Origin: Anaerolineae bacterium
GTDB lineage: Bacteria; Chloroflexota; Anaerolineae; Anaerolineales; Villigracilaceae
Assembly: GCA_003130845.1 (NCBI GenBank)
Contig: QEXW01000083.1
Span: 1-46,342 of the forward strand
DNA: 46,342 nucleotides
Direction of reading: 5' to 3'
Shown here: positions 24,381-32,585 of the stretch, in pieces
Layout: each line of letters starts with the position of its first letter
Numbering within the stretch: position 1 is the stretch's first letter
The notes under the pieces: model-generated
What the model was told of the DNA's origin: nothing
Seen by the model: the letters and a program-made list of their open reading frames with translations, nothing else
The model's database searches: none
Position numbers and translations under genes: made by a program

Positions 24381-24532
24381 AAACCCGCACCAAGCACCTC
24401 CTTGCATCCTGGCCCCAACCTGCCAAGAGATTTGACACGGAAAAATACAACCAACCAGGCCACATTCCGTATATTTACGCATCACACCCTTGTTTAGATT
24501 GATTGCCGTGCTTCAAATCTCGGAGGTATCGT

Positions 24533-24736
24533 ATGACCATCAACACCCGTCCTGGCTTGCGTCGCTCGCGCCACAACCGCATACTGGCTGGCGTATGCGG
24601 TGGCTTGTCCGAATTCTTCGGCATTAACGCTTTCTGGTTTCGATTAGCATTTCTGATTGCATTCCTCCCTGGCGGAGTGCCGGGGATAGGGTTATATCTG
24701 CTTGCCTGGCTCATCATCCCCAAAGCCAGCCAATAA
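24533..24736 (+). CDS. PspC-domain small membrane protein
   Basis: A 67-residue protein that is almost entirely a PspC domain: RSRHNRILAGVCGGLSEFFGINAFWFRLAFLIAFL followed by PGIGLYLLAWLIIPK, with two membrane segments. PspC proteins sense or counter membrane stress. ATG 24533 is set by GGAGG at 24522-24526; an upstream GTG in frame is not needed. It stands alone, 152 bp after the CoA-transferase gene, and is followed by a hairpin. Confidence 0.92.
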   Translation: MTINTRPGLRRSRHNRILAGVCGGLSEFFGINAFWFRLAFLIAFLPGGVPGIGLYLLAWLIIPKASQ

Positions 24737-24746
24737 GCCCCTCCAC

Positions 24747-24773
24747 ACCGCCCATCCCATCCAGATGGGCGGT
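24747..24773 (+). terminator. Hairpin after pspC
   Basis: A perfect 10-bp stem ACCGCCCATC/GATGGGCGGT (24747-24756 with 24764-24773) and a 7-nt loop, 10 nt after the stop. Only a short, broken T-rich tail follows, so termination may be partial. Confidence 0.65.
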
Positions 24774-24785
24774 ACTGTTGTCTCT

Positions 24786-24814
24786 CTAACACAATTCGTA
24801 ATACGCAGTACAAT
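24786..24814 (+). promoter_or_regulatory. Candidate promoter of the 2-hydroxyacid dehydrogenase gene
   Basis: CTAACA, 17-nt spacer, TACAAT (24809-24814). The leader contains a GGGGAA/TTCCCC hairpin (24862-24877) about 20 nt before the ATG. Confidence 0.4.
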
Positions 24815-24897
24815 TCAGCCCGAAAGCGCATCTCATCTCTCGCATAAGTGTTCCAAAAGGCGGGGAAAACTTTCCCCACTGCGTCGGATAAGCCTGC

Positions 24898-25926
24898 ATG
24901 CCTGCCTCCTCCCCCATCGAAGTTCTAATTACCGTCCCGGTCAGCGAAGAACTGCTGGTGCAATTACGCGGCATCTCAACACGGCTCAACATCACGGCGA
25001 GCCAAATCGGCGGTCTGAACGAAATCTCCCCTGAAACCTGGGCACGCATAGAAGTACTATACACCGCCCACCTGCTGCCCCAACCAGAACAGGTGCCGGC
25101 TCTCCGTTGGATACAATTCCATTTTGCAGGCATAGACCGCTTTCTCGACGAACCACTTTTGAAAAAAGAAAACTTGCTCATTACCACCCTGAGTGGCGCC
25201 TCGGCTTCACAAGTCGCCGAGCATGTCTTGACCATGATGCTGGCCCTCAGCCGCAAAGTTCCAGCCCTTCTGACTGCGCAAAAAAAAGCCGAATGGCCAA
25301 AAGACCGCTTAGAACGTTTCATCCCGTTTGAATTACGCGGCAAAACCGCCGGAATTGTCGGCTACGGCAGCATTGGCAGGCAAGTTGCGCGTCTATTGCA
25401 ACCCTTTGGCGTTACCGTGCTAGCCTGTAAACGAGACCTAATGCACCCTGCCGATAACGGCTACCTCTTAGCCGAAGGAATGGGCGACCCGAACGCCGAA
25501 TTGGTCACCCGCCTCTATCCGGCCCAAGCATTGCGCTCCATGGCGCGCGAATGTCATTTCCTGATTGTGACCGTTCCACTCACCCCGAAGACAAACAACC
25601 TGATTGACGAACGAATCCTAAATTCCCTGCCGCCGGGAGCATTTCTCGTGGATGTCTCCCGCGGAGGTGTTGTTAACCACACAGCCTTGCTCAAAGCTCT
25701 GCAAACTGGCAGATTAGGCGGCGCCGCTTTGGATGTCTTTCCCGAAGAGCCCTTACCCGCATCCAGCCCTTTATGGGCATTACCGAATGTTATCCTCAGC
25801 CCGCACATCTCTGGCAATAGCTCGCAATATACGGAACGCGCCATGCGCCTGTTTGCTGAAAATTTGCTGCGGTATGTCAGTGGCTTACCGCTCTATAACT
25901 TGGTAGACCGTCAAAGAGGATACTGA
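24898..25926 (+). CDS. D-isomer-specific 2-hydroxyacid dehydrogenase
   Basis: A 342-residue NAD(P)-dependent oxidoreductase that interconverts 2-oxo acids and D-2-hydroxy acids. The Rossmann loop is GIVGYGSIG (152-160). The catalytic triad is visible: Arg255 in VDVSRGG, Glu284 in DVFPEEPLP and His303 in LSPHISG. An insertion with ACKRDLMHPADNGYLLAEGMGDPNAE follows the nucleotide loop, which places it in the broader GyaR/SerA-like group of unknown substrate. The ATG has no clear Shine-Dalgarno. It is followed after 34 nt by the HAD hydrolase gene. Confidence 0.9.
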   Translation: MPASSPIEVLITVPVSEELLVQLRGISTRLNITASQIGGLNEISPETWARIEVLYTAHLLPQPEQVPALRWIQFHFAGIDRFLDEPLLKKENLLITTLSGASASQVAEHVLTMMLALSRKVPALLTAQKKAEWPKDRLERFIPFELRGKTAGIVGYGSIGRQVARLLQPFGVTVLACKRDLMHPADNGYLLAEGMGDPNAELVTRLYPAQALRSMARECHFLIVTVPLTPKTNNLIDERILNSLPPGAFLVDVSRGGVVNHTALLKALQTGRLGGAALDVFPEEPLPASSPLWALPNVILSPHISGNSSQYTERAMRLFAENLLRYVSGLPLYNLVDRQRGY

Positions 25927-25960
25927 CAACCTACCCCATCCGGCACACACCGCTCACACC

Positions 25961-26710
25961 ATGCCCCGTTTGCTCCAAGCCGTTTTGTTCGACCTCGGTG
26001 ATACCCTAATGTATTCTCCCCACCCTTGGCCACCCGTCTTTGAACGGGCCGGCCAGGCATTGGCTGATTCCTTATGCGCTGGGGGAATACGAATTGATTG
26101 CAACACCTTTGGGGCAGAATTTCGCGAGAAGTTAGAAGAATACTATATCGAACGTGACCGCAATCTATCGGAGTTGAGCACCCTTCGTGTGCTGTCAGAC
26201 CTGCTCGAGCAAAAAGGCTACCCCCATGTGCCGGAAAGCACGCTGCGCACCGCGCTCGACGAGTTTTATGCCATCACCCAGCAAAACTGGCTGCTAGAAG
26301 CCGATGCTGTCGAAACCCTAGCCGCCCTGCAAAACGATGGATACCGGCTAGGCTTGGTATCAAACGCGGGTGATAACCGCGATGTCTTCCAATTGGTTGA
26401 AAAATTCGGCATCGAACCATACTTTGACTTCATCCTAACTTCTGCTGCTTGCTCCTACCGCAAACCACACCCTCGCATTTTTGAACTCGCCTTGGCACAT
26501 TGGGGCTACATGCCCGACCAAGCCGCCATGGTCGGTGACCGGTTAGATGCCGATGTAGGTGGCTCTAAACTATTAGGGATGTTCGCCATTTGGCTCAAAC
26601 GGCGGGCACGCCTGCAAACGCCCGGGCCAGCGACACCTGATGCAGTGGTCGAAACGCTGGCTGAAATTCCAGTCCTGCTTAAGGCACTATTCAACCCAGA
26701 AAAGCCATGA
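25961..26710 (+). CDS. HAD-superfamily hydrolase, subfamily IA
   Basis: A 249-residue HAD hydrolase. Motif I is AVLFDLGDTL (nucleophile Asp11), motif II is LVSNAGD, motif III is the Lys of YRKPHPRIF, and motif IV is MVGDRLDADVGG. A helical cap lies between motifs I and II. Members dephosphorylate small metabolites such as phosphoglycolate; the substrate cannot be fixed here. Its stop overlaps the start of the next transporter gene (ATGA), so the two are coupled. Confidence 0.88.
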   Translation: MPRLLQAVLFDLGDTLMYSPHPWPPVFERAGQALADSLCAGGIRIDCNTFGAEFREKLEEYYIERDRNLSELSTLRVLSDLLEQKGYPHVPESTLRTALDEFYAITQQNWLLEADAVETLAALQNDGYRLGLVSNAGDNRDVFQLVEKFGIEPYFDFILTSAACSYRKPHPRIFELALAHWGYMPDQAAMVGDRLDADVGGSKLLGMFAIWLKRRARLQTPGPATPDAVVETLAEIPVLLKALFNPEKP

Positions 26711-27621
26711 AACCATCTCTGACGACCCGCTTGGCCCCCTATTTACCCTATCTTGCCCTGGTTGTGGGCATTCTCTCGCTTAGCCTGTCCGCCATGTTTG
26801 TACGCTGGGCCAAAGCGCCCGGACCTGTCACCGGCTTCTATCGGCTGCTCTTCGCAGCCTGTATTCTCACCCCTTTTGTTATTCAGCGAAACCGCAAACC
26901 GCTCTCGGTCAGCAAATCTCAAATCATCTTCCCCACCCTTGCCGGAATTGCCACAGCCCTGGATTTTACCTTCTGGAACACCGCTGTCACCTACACAACC
27001 GCATCCAATGCCACGCTCATCGGGAATACAGCCCCCTTATGGGTGGCCTTGGTTGGATTTTTCTTTTTTCATGAGCGCCTGCAAAGTGATTTCTGGCTAG
27101 GACTAGCGCTCGCCATGAGCGGGGCTACCTTAATCGTAGGCAGCGATTTACTGATACACCCTCACTTGGGGTTTGGTGACCTGTTGGCTTTATTGGCCAG
27201 CTTCTTTTACGCCATCTACTATTTGGCAACCGAACGTGGACGACGCAGTTTCGATGCTCTGACTTATGCTTGGTTAATGGCCTTGTCAGCCTCCGGCGCC
27301 CTGTGGGTGATTAACCTCCTGTTAGGCAATCCTTTGTTAGGATATGCTCCCTCAAGTTGGCTCATCTTCTTGCTTTCCGCCATCGTTGCACAAATCTTAG
27401 GATACCTTTCAGTGACTTTTGCACTTGGCCACCTACCTGCTTCGGTGGTCTCCCCAACCATGATTGGACAACCGGTGATGACGACTGTGTTGGCCATCCC
27501 GTTCTTAAGCGAAATTCCAACCACTTGGCAACTCCTGGGCGGCATCATTGCGCTGGTCGGCATCTATCTGGTCAACCAAGCACACACCCGAGCCCACAAA
27601 TCTATCGCGTCAAGCACATAA
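26707..27621 (+). CDS. EamA/DMT-superfamily transporter (second copy)
   Basis: A 304-residue protein with ten predicted helices in two EamA repeats. It has LSLSAMFVRWAKAPGPVTGFYRLLFA in the first repeat, ASNATLIGNTAPLWVALVGFFFFHERL, and a second repeat with LGHLPASVVSPTMIGQPVMTTVLAIPFLSE. The FVRWA start and the TLIGNTAPLW motif differ from those of the transporter at 5513, so this is another DMT subgroup and not a recent duplicate. Substrate unknown. Confidence 0.88.
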   Translation: MKPSLTTRLAPYLPYLALVVGILSLSLSAMFVRWAKAPGPVTGFYRLLFAACILTPFVIQRNRKPLSVSKSQIIFPTLAGIATALDFTFWNTAVTYTTASNATLIGNTAPLWVALVGFFFFHERLQSDFWLGLALAMSGATLIVGSDLLIHPHLGFGDLLALLASFFYAIYYLATERGRRSFDALTYAWLMALSASGALWVINLLLGNPLLGYAPSSWLIFLLSAIVAQILGYLSVTFALGHLPASVVSPTMIGQPVMTTVLAIPFLSEIPTTWQLLGGIIALVGIYLVNQAHTRAHKSIASST

Positions 27622-27663
27622 TTTTCTTGTATACTGAATAAAAAGCAGGCCGAGGACCACTAT

Positions 27664-29016
27664 ATGTCACTGCTTACCATTTTCGAAATCTTCATCAGTC
27701 TCATCTTCGCCTGGCTGGTCTTGAGCATTGCCGTCATGTACATCCAGGAATGGATTGGAGGCCGCCTGCATTTGCGCGCCAAAATGCTGGAAACGCACAT
27801 CCGCAACTTCTTGTCTGACCCAGCCTTAGCCGAGCAATTTTACGAGCACCCCCTCATCCAATCCCTGCACACCGGCAATGACCAGCGCACCCTCAAGCGA
27901 CCGTCTTACATCCCACCGCGCATGTTCTCCTTGGCTCTGTTCGACATCTTAATCCACGCCGGCCAAGAGTCGTCCATTTTGCAACGCGAAATTCAGAGAT
28001 TGCGTCCGGTCATTGAAAAACTCCAAAAAGACGAAAAAGCCCGCGCCGAGGCCCAGTTCCGTCTCGTGCTAACGGCGGCGCGCAAAGCGGTCAACACCCA
28101 CGCCGGCGAAGCCGCCCTGCAAAATGCCGTGTCGAACATCAAAATGGAACTAGAGCATTTGGCGCGTATTCACCCCGCCCTACAACAAGCCGTCGAACAA
28201 ACTCTCAGCCGCGTAGAAATCAGCGCTCGCGATGTAGATACCATCCTGGCTGGAATTCAAGCGGAACGACAGCAAACCGGCGGCAGCGAAACGCCTTCCG
28301 CCTTCGAGCAAATTCAAGAAGGAATTGCCGCTCTGGGCGCTACCAACCCACAACTCAAACAAGCCCTGGAAAGCCTATTTCTAGGCATACAAAAAGGTGA
28401 CCAAGCCCTGGGAGAAGCACGCGACCGCGTAGAAAACTGGTTCGACAGCGGCGTTGAACGTTTGAGCGGCTGGTACAAGCGCAACGCCCAAAAAATGTCC
28501 CTCGTCATTGGCCTGAGCGTGGCAATTGTGCTAAACGCCGATACCCTGGCACTCATTCAGGCGCTGTGGCGTGAACCACTGATACGGCAGACCTTAAGTT
28601 CACAAGCCCAAGCCCTGGTCGCTCAAAACGAAGATGGTTTGCGCCCCATGACTGCTGAACAATTAGCCGCGCTGCAGTTGCAGTTTTCAACACTCAACGT
28701 TCCTATCGGTTGGGTTGGCACACCGCTCCCGGCAGACAGTCAGGGTGCCGTGCAGATGGTAGATACTTCGTACAAAAAATGCACCCTGTGGCCACAATCG
28801 AGCATAGATTATTATGGCTTGCAAATCGGTAGACTCTGTTACCCAATCATCAACGCTCCGGCGCCCAACGACCCCACCGGCATTCTGCTCAAGTTGTTCG
28901 GATTGCTAGCAAGCGGGCTGGCTGCGGCACAAGGCGCACCGTTCTGGTTCGATATTCTTAAGAAAACGGTCAACATCCGCACCAGCGGCGCCAATCCATC
29001 CGAACCCAAAGGATAA
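27664..29016 (+). CDS. Conserved membrane protein with coiled-coil periplasmic or cytoplasmic core
   Basis: A 450-residue protein with an N-terminal helix (about 5-27), a long helical region (about 100-255), a conserved block VENWFDSGVERLSGWYKRNAQK, a second helix (SLVIGLSVAIVLNADTL) and a C-terminal block LFGLLASGLAAAQGAPFWFDILKKTVNIR with a third membrane segment. I recognise this order as a widespread uncharacterised family but cannot name a function. A possible -10 box TATACT (27630-27635) and a GAGG before the ATG suggest it is transcribed by itself. Confidence 0.75.
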   Translation: MSLLTIFEIFISLIFAWLVLSIAVMYIQEWIGGRLHLRAKMLETHIRNFLSDPALAEQFYEHPLIQSLHTGNDQRTLKRPSYIPPRMFSLALFDILIHAGQESSILQREIQRLRPVIEKLQKDEKARAEAQFRLVLTAARKAVNTHAGEAALQNAVSNIKMELEHLARIHPALQQAVEQTLSRVEISARDVDTILAGIQAERQQTGGSETPSAFEQIQEGIAALGATNPQLKQALESLFLGIQKGDQALGEARDRVENWFDSGVERLSGWYKRNAQKMSLVIGLSVAIVLNADTLALIQALWREPLIRQTLSSQAQALVAQNEDGLRPMTAEQLAALQLQFSTLNVPIGWVGTPLPADSQGAVQMVDTSYKKCTLWPQSSIDYYGLQIGRLCYPIINAPAPNDPTGILLKLFGLLASGLAAAQGAPFWFDILKKTVNIRTSGANPSEPKG

Positions 29017-29025
29017 ATCGTTTGG

Positions 29026-29041
29026 TGTGATAAACATCACT
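29026..29041 (+). promoter_or_regulatory. CRP-type site upstream of the dehydrogenase genes
   Basis: TGTGATAAACATCACT has two half sites TGTGA and TCACt separated by six bases, matching the Escherichia coli CRP consensus at 9 of 10 half-site positions. It lies 10 nt after the membrane-protein stop and about 40 bp upstream of possible -10 boxes (TATTAT at 29074). Confidence 0.4.
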
Positions 29042-29125
29042 CGCAAAGCGCATCAAAATCACCCCTTTGGGGTTATTATGCTCTGGAAAATTTAAGAGAA
29101 AAAAGATATAAATATGCGAGATAAT

Positions 29126-29179
29126 CCCCGCTTCGGGAACCAAACAGCCAGCCTGCCGGGGAAACGCCCGGCTGTTTTT
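29126..29179 (+). promoter_or_regulatory. Terminator hairpin in the dehydrogenase leader, possible attenuator
   Basis: AAACAGCC (29142-29149) pairs with GGCTGTTT (29170-29177), with an inner GGG/CCC, or GCCGGG (29155-29160) pairs with CCCGGC (29167-29172); both end in TTTTT at 29175-29179. Upstream TCCCCG (29125-29130) can instead pair with CGGGGA (29157-29162) and would break the terminator. Only 29 nt separate the T run from the E1alpha ATG, which leaves little room for a downstream promoter. It may end the upstream gene, attenuate the downstream one, or both. Confidence 0.6.
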
Positions 29180-29208
29180 GTGTCATTATCCTGATTTTTG
29201 GAGATTCC

Positions 29209-30165
29209 ATGGACAAACAAAAGTTGCTGCAAATGTATTATGAGATGGTCTTAATTCGGCGCGTAGAAGAACGCGGAGCCGAGCTATACCAGGCCGGAAA
29301 AATTGGCGGCTTTATGCATCTGTACATCGGGCAAGAAGCGGTCTCGACCGGCCTGATTGCAGCCCGCGAACCGCGCGACCGAGTCATCACCGCCTACCGT
29401 GACCATGGCGTGGCGCTCAACTGCGGCATTTCGGCGAACGAAGTCATGGCCGAACTGCTCGGTAAGATTACGGGCATGTCCAAAGGCAAAGGCGGTTCCA
29501 TGCACATGGCCTCGGTTGAAAAAAATATGTGGGGTGGACACGCCATCGTGGGTGGGCACCTGCCTATCGCCGCCGGCCTCGCTCTGGGCGACCAATACGC
29601 TGGAAATGACAACATCACCATTTGTATGTTCGGTGATGGAGCAACCAACATCGGCTATTTCCATGAAGCACTTAACCTGTCCAAAATCTGGAATTTACGT
29701 GTGCTTTGGGTATGCGAGAACAACCAGTACGGTATGGGAACAGCCGTAGAGCGCGCTTCTGCGGTGGATGAAATTCGCCAAAAAGCCGATGGGTATGGCA
29801 TGAAAAGCGACCGCGTGGACGGAATGGATGTCATCAAAGTCTACGAAGCCGCCCAAAAAGCCATACAATACGTGCGCGAAACCAGCCAACCCTATCTGTT
29901 AGAGGCTGTCACCTATCGCTTCCGTGGCCACTCGATGGGCGACCCAGAACGCTACCGCCAGCAGGACGAGGTGAAAAAATGGCAAGAAAATGACCCAATC
30001 GGCATTTTCCGTGCCTATTTACTCAAACACCAGGTTGCCACCGAGTCTGAACTGAACGCGCTAGATGACCAAGCACAAGCAGACACCGACAAAGCCGTAG
30101 AGTTTGCCGAAGCCAGCCCAGAGCCAGGGTTGGAAGAACTGTTCAAGGATATTTACGTTGACTAA
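29209..30165 (+). CDS. pdhA: 2-oxoacid (pyruvate/acetoin-type) dehydrogenase E1 component, alpha subunit
   Basis: A 318-residue thiamine-diphosphate enzyme subunit. It decarboxylates pyruvate or a similar 2-oxo acid and passes the acyl group to lipoyl-E2. The ThDP/magnesium motif is GDGATN (142-147) ending in NN (171-172); other signatures are HLYIGQEAVSTGL, TAYRDHGVAL, KGKGGSMHM and the phosphorylation-loop-like RFRGHSMGDPERYR. The length and short N terminus match PdhA/AcoA-type alpha subunits. GGAG precedes ATG 29209. The E1beta and E2 genes follow; E3 is not in the window. Pyruvate is most likely, but acetoin cannot be excluded. Confidence 0.92.
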   Translation: MDKQKLLQMYYEMVLIRRVEERGAELYQAGKIGGFMHLYIGQEAVSTGLIAAREPRDRVITAYRDHGVALNCGISANEVMAELLGKITGMSKGKGGSMHMASVEKNMWGGHAIVGGHLPIAAGLALGDQYAGNDNITICMFGDGATNIGYFHEALNLSKIWNLRVLWVCENNQYGMGTAVERASAVDEIRQKADGYGMKSDRVDGMDVIKVYEAAQKAIQYVRETSQPYLLEAVTYRFRGHSMGDPERYRQQDEVKKWQENDPIGIFRAYLLKHQVATESELNALDDQAQADTDKAVEFAEASPEPGLEELFKDIYVD

Positions 30166-30169
30166 CCTA

Positions 30170-30223
30170 TTACCAGGTTGAGTAACCAAAGTGTATACAC
30201 CCTTGGTTAGAACTGCCTGGTAA
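30170..30223 (+). other. Nested intercistronic hairpin between E1alpha and E1beta
   Basis: The outer stem is TTACCAGG (30170-30177) with CCTGGTAA (30216-30223), the inner stem is TAACCAA (30183-30189) with TTGGTTA (30203-30209), and the apex is the palindrome GTGTATACAC (30191-30200). It fills most of the 83-nt gap and has no T run. Confidence 0.8.
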
Positions 30224-30248
30224 GCGATACTGAAAAACTGGAGACAGT

Positions 30249-31223
30249 ATGGCGAGAATCACCATGCGCGAGGCCATCTCGCAAGCCTTAATGGAAGAAA
30301 TGGACCGCGACCCTGCCGTGTTTATCCTCGGCGAAGAGGTTGGCGTGTGGGGCGGCACATACGCCGTTACCAAAGGTTTTTACGATAAATACGGCCCACA
30401 ACGCGTAAAAGACACACCCATTGCCGAAAACGCCATCCTTGGCGCAGCCATTGGCGCAGCAATGGTCGGTCAACGCCCGATTGCCGAATTAATGACCATC
30501 AACTTTGCCTTCTCAGCGATGGACTACGTTGTCAACCAAGCCCCCAAACTGCGCTATATGTTTGGCGGGCAATTCAAAGTGCCAATGGTCATTCGGGCAG
30601 TGGGCGGTGGAGGACGTCAGCTCGGCGCAACCCACTCCCAGACGCCAGATGCCATCTTTGCGCATTTCCCCGGCTTAATTGTGGTTAGCCCCGGCACCCC
30701 GGCCGATGCCAAAGGCCTGCTCAAGAGCGCCATTCGTTCCGATGACCCCGTCCTGTTCATCGAACATGCCACCATGTACCAAGTGCGCGGCGAAGTGCCG
30801 GAGGGTGAACACCTTGAACCTATCGGCAAATCCAAAATCCAGCGCCCTGGCAAAGATGTCACCATCGTCACCTACTGTAAGGGACTGGAACTCTCCATGA
30901 AAGCCGCCGACCAACTCGCAAAAGAGGGCATCGAAGTCGAAATTGTTGACCTACGCACCCTGCGCCCGCTGGATATGGAGCCTGTGCTAGAGTCCTTCAA
31001 GAAAACCAACCGCGCCGTGGTGGTAGAAGAAGGCTGGAAATCCTATGGTGTAGGGGCCGAAGTGGTCAGCCGCATGTACGAAGAAGCCTTCGATTACGCC
31101 GATGCCCCCATCCTGCGCGTAGCACAAAAAGAAGTGCCACTACCCTACAACCGCACACTGGAACAGGCCGCCCTGCCGCAAGTGCCAGATATTGTCGCGG
31201 CGGTCAAGGAGGTGTTGAAATAA
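30249..31223 (+). CDS. pdhB: 2-oxoacid (pyruvate/acetoin-type) dehydrogenase E1 component, beta subunit
   Basis: A 324-residue beta subunit that forms the alpha2beta2 E1 with the gene upstream. It has the N-terminal ITMREAISQALMEEMDRDPAVFILGEEVG, DTPIAENAILGAAIGAAMVGQRPIAELM, the HSQ loop of GATHSQTPDAIFAHFPGL and the C-terminal VVVEEGWKSYGVGAEVVSRM. GGAG lies before the ATG, and its stop overlaps the E2 start (TAATG). All expected positions appear intact. Confidence 0.93.
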   Translation: MARITMREAISQALMEEMDRDPAVFILGEEVGVWGGTYAVTKGFYDKYGPQRVKDTPIAENAILGAAIGAAMVGQRPIAELMTINFAFSAMDYVVNQAPKLRYMFGGQFKVPMVIRAVGGGGRQLGATHSQTPDAIFAHFPGLIVVSPGTPADAKGLLKSAIRSDDPVLFIEHATMYQVRGEVPEGEHLEPIGKSKIQRPGKDVTIVTYCKGLELSMKAADQLAKEGIEVEIVDLRTLRPLDMEPVLESFKKTNRAVVVEEGWKSYGVGAEVVSRMYEEAFDYADAPILRVAQKEVPLPYNRTLEQAALPQVPDIVAAVKEVLK

Positions 31224-32509
31224 TGGCTGAAATTATCAAAATGCCCAAACTTGGCTTTGACATGGCCGAAGGTGTCTTGGTGCGCTGGGTGCGCCAGGTT
31301 GGAGAACCCATCCAAAAAGGTGAAATCCTAGCCGAAATTGAAACCGACAAAGCCACCGTAGAAGTCGAATCGCACTTCAGCGGCATCGTGCTTCAGCACT
31401 TGGTGGACCCTGGCACAAGCGTCCCGGTCAATGAACCAATTGCGGTGGTCGGCGCGGCGGGAGAACAGGTATCAACATCCAGTCATCAGTCATCCGTGAC
31501 CAGTGAGCAGACGCCTGCGGCTGAGACAACTGGACAATCGGAAAACCCGATAACTGGCGAATCCGCCCAGGTGGACAATTCATCGAAAGTCGAAAATCAA
31601 ACATCGGAAATCTTGAAGGCTTCTCCCCTGGCAAAGAAAATCGCCCGCGAGAAGGGCGTGAACCTCGGTTCTGTGGTTGGCACCGGCCCCGGCGGGCGCA
31701 TTGTGCGGCGGGATGTTGAGGCGGCGCTCAGTCAGCAGGCAGCAGTGACCAGTGTTCAGCCATCTGTCGCCAGTCAGCAACCTGCTTTGCCAGTTAGCAG
31801 TTACCAAGCACCGGTGATACCTGCCGCTGATGAATCCATCCCAACCACCAAACTGCGCCAGGCCATTGGCCGCCGCTTGGTTGAATCCAAGACCACCATC
31901 CCGCACTTCTACGTAACCCATGAGTACAAGATGGAAGCGCTGATGGAGTTGCGCAAGCAGGTCAACGGATACTTGCCCGATGGCGAAAAACTTTCCGTGA
32001 ATGATTTCATCGTCAAAGCGGTCGCGCTGGCCTTGCGCGAGTTCCCCAACCTGAACGCGACCTTGCAGGGCGATAAAATCATCCGTAAGGGACAGGTGAA
32101 TGTCGGCGTGGCGGTGACTGTTCCTGGCGGCCTGATGACGGTGGTCGTCAAAGATACCGACCAGAAGCCGCTGCGCGTCATTTCGAGCGAAATCAAGGCC
32201 ATGGCCGCCCGCGCCCGCGAGGGCAAAGTCAAACCCGAAGATGTGGACGGTTCGACCTTCTCCACCTCCAATCTAGGGATGTATGACGTGGACGAATTCA
32301 TCGCCATCATCAACCCGCCTGAAGCGGCTATCTTGGCCATCGGTTCTGCCAAAGAAGTGCCGGTGGTCGAAAATGGCCAAATCAAAATTGGTTGGCGCAT
32401 GAAAGCCACCATCTCGGTTGACCACCGCGTCAGCGACGGGGCCGAGGCCGCCCAGTTTATGCAGGCATTGGCCAAGTATCTCGAAGAGCCGGTGCGGATG
32501 CTGGTGTAA
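31223..32509 (+). CDS. pdhC: Dihydrolipoamide acyltransferase (E2) of 2-oxoacid dehydrogenase complex
   Basis: A 428-residue core subunit that carries the acyl group on lipoate to CoA. One lipoyl domain (1-75) has lipoylation Lys43 in ETDKATVEV. The peripheral-subunit-binding domain (about 132-170) is ASPLAKKIAREKGVNLGSVVGTGPGGRIVRRDVEAA. The catalytic domain (about 205-428) ends with VDHRVSDG, with His401 and Asp405. The two linkers are Gln/Ser/Thr-rich, not the usual Ala/Pro, and their DNA shows a 7-nt period (see the repeat entry). A terminator follows 48 nt downstream. Confidence 0.94.
   Translation: MAEIIKMPKLGFDMAEGVLVRWVRQVGEPIQKGEILAEIETDKATVEVESHFSGIVLQHLVDPGTSVPVNEPIAVVGAAGEQVSTSSHQSSVTSEQTPAAETTGQSENPITGESAQVDNSSKVENQTSEILKASPLAKKIAREKGVNLGSVVGTGPGGRIVRRDVEAALSQQAAVTSVQPSVASQQPALPVSSYQAPVIPAADESIPTTKLRQAIGRRLVESKTTIPHFYVTHEYKMEALMELRKQVNGYLPDGEKLSVNDFIVKAVALALREFPNLNATLQGDKIIRKGQVNVGVAVTVPGGLMTVVVKDTDQKPLRVISSEIKAMAARAREGKVKPEDVDGSTFSTSNLGMYDVDEFIAIINPPEAAILAIGSAKEVPVVENGQIKIGWRMKATISVDHRVSDGAEAAQFMQALAKYLEEPVRMLV
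31476..31804 (+). repeat. Degenerate heptanucleotide repeats inside E2 linker coding sequence
   Basis: Three tracts have a 7-nt period. 31476-31510 reads CATCCAG, TCATCAG, TCATCCG, TGACCAG, TGAGCAG. 31584-31611 reads CGAAAGT, CGAAAAT, CAAACAT, CGGAAAT. 31728-31804 has eleven units such as GCAGTGA, CCAGTGT, TCAGCCA and CCAGTCA. They encode the Ser/Gln/Thr-rich linkers on both sides of the subunit-binding domain; because 7 is not a multiple of 3, the reading frame rotates through each unit. Confidence 0.7.
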
Positions 32510-32556
32510 AGTCGAAATTGGAAAAGCAAACGTTGCCCAGAGTTTCTCAAGGTGTT

Positions 32557-32585
32557 AAGACCGGCGCTGTTGCGCCGGTCTTTTC
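32557..32585 (+). terminator. Terminator of the dehydrogenase operon
   Basis: A 10-bp stem AAGACCGGCG/CGCCGGTCTT (32557-32566 with 32573-32582), 6-nt loop CTGTTG, then TTTTCT. Confidence 0.88.

Noticed and set aside
24432-24475. Promoter for pspC from TTGACA (24432) and TATATT (24470)
   Set aside because: The spacing is 32 nt, far from the 16-18 nt needed.
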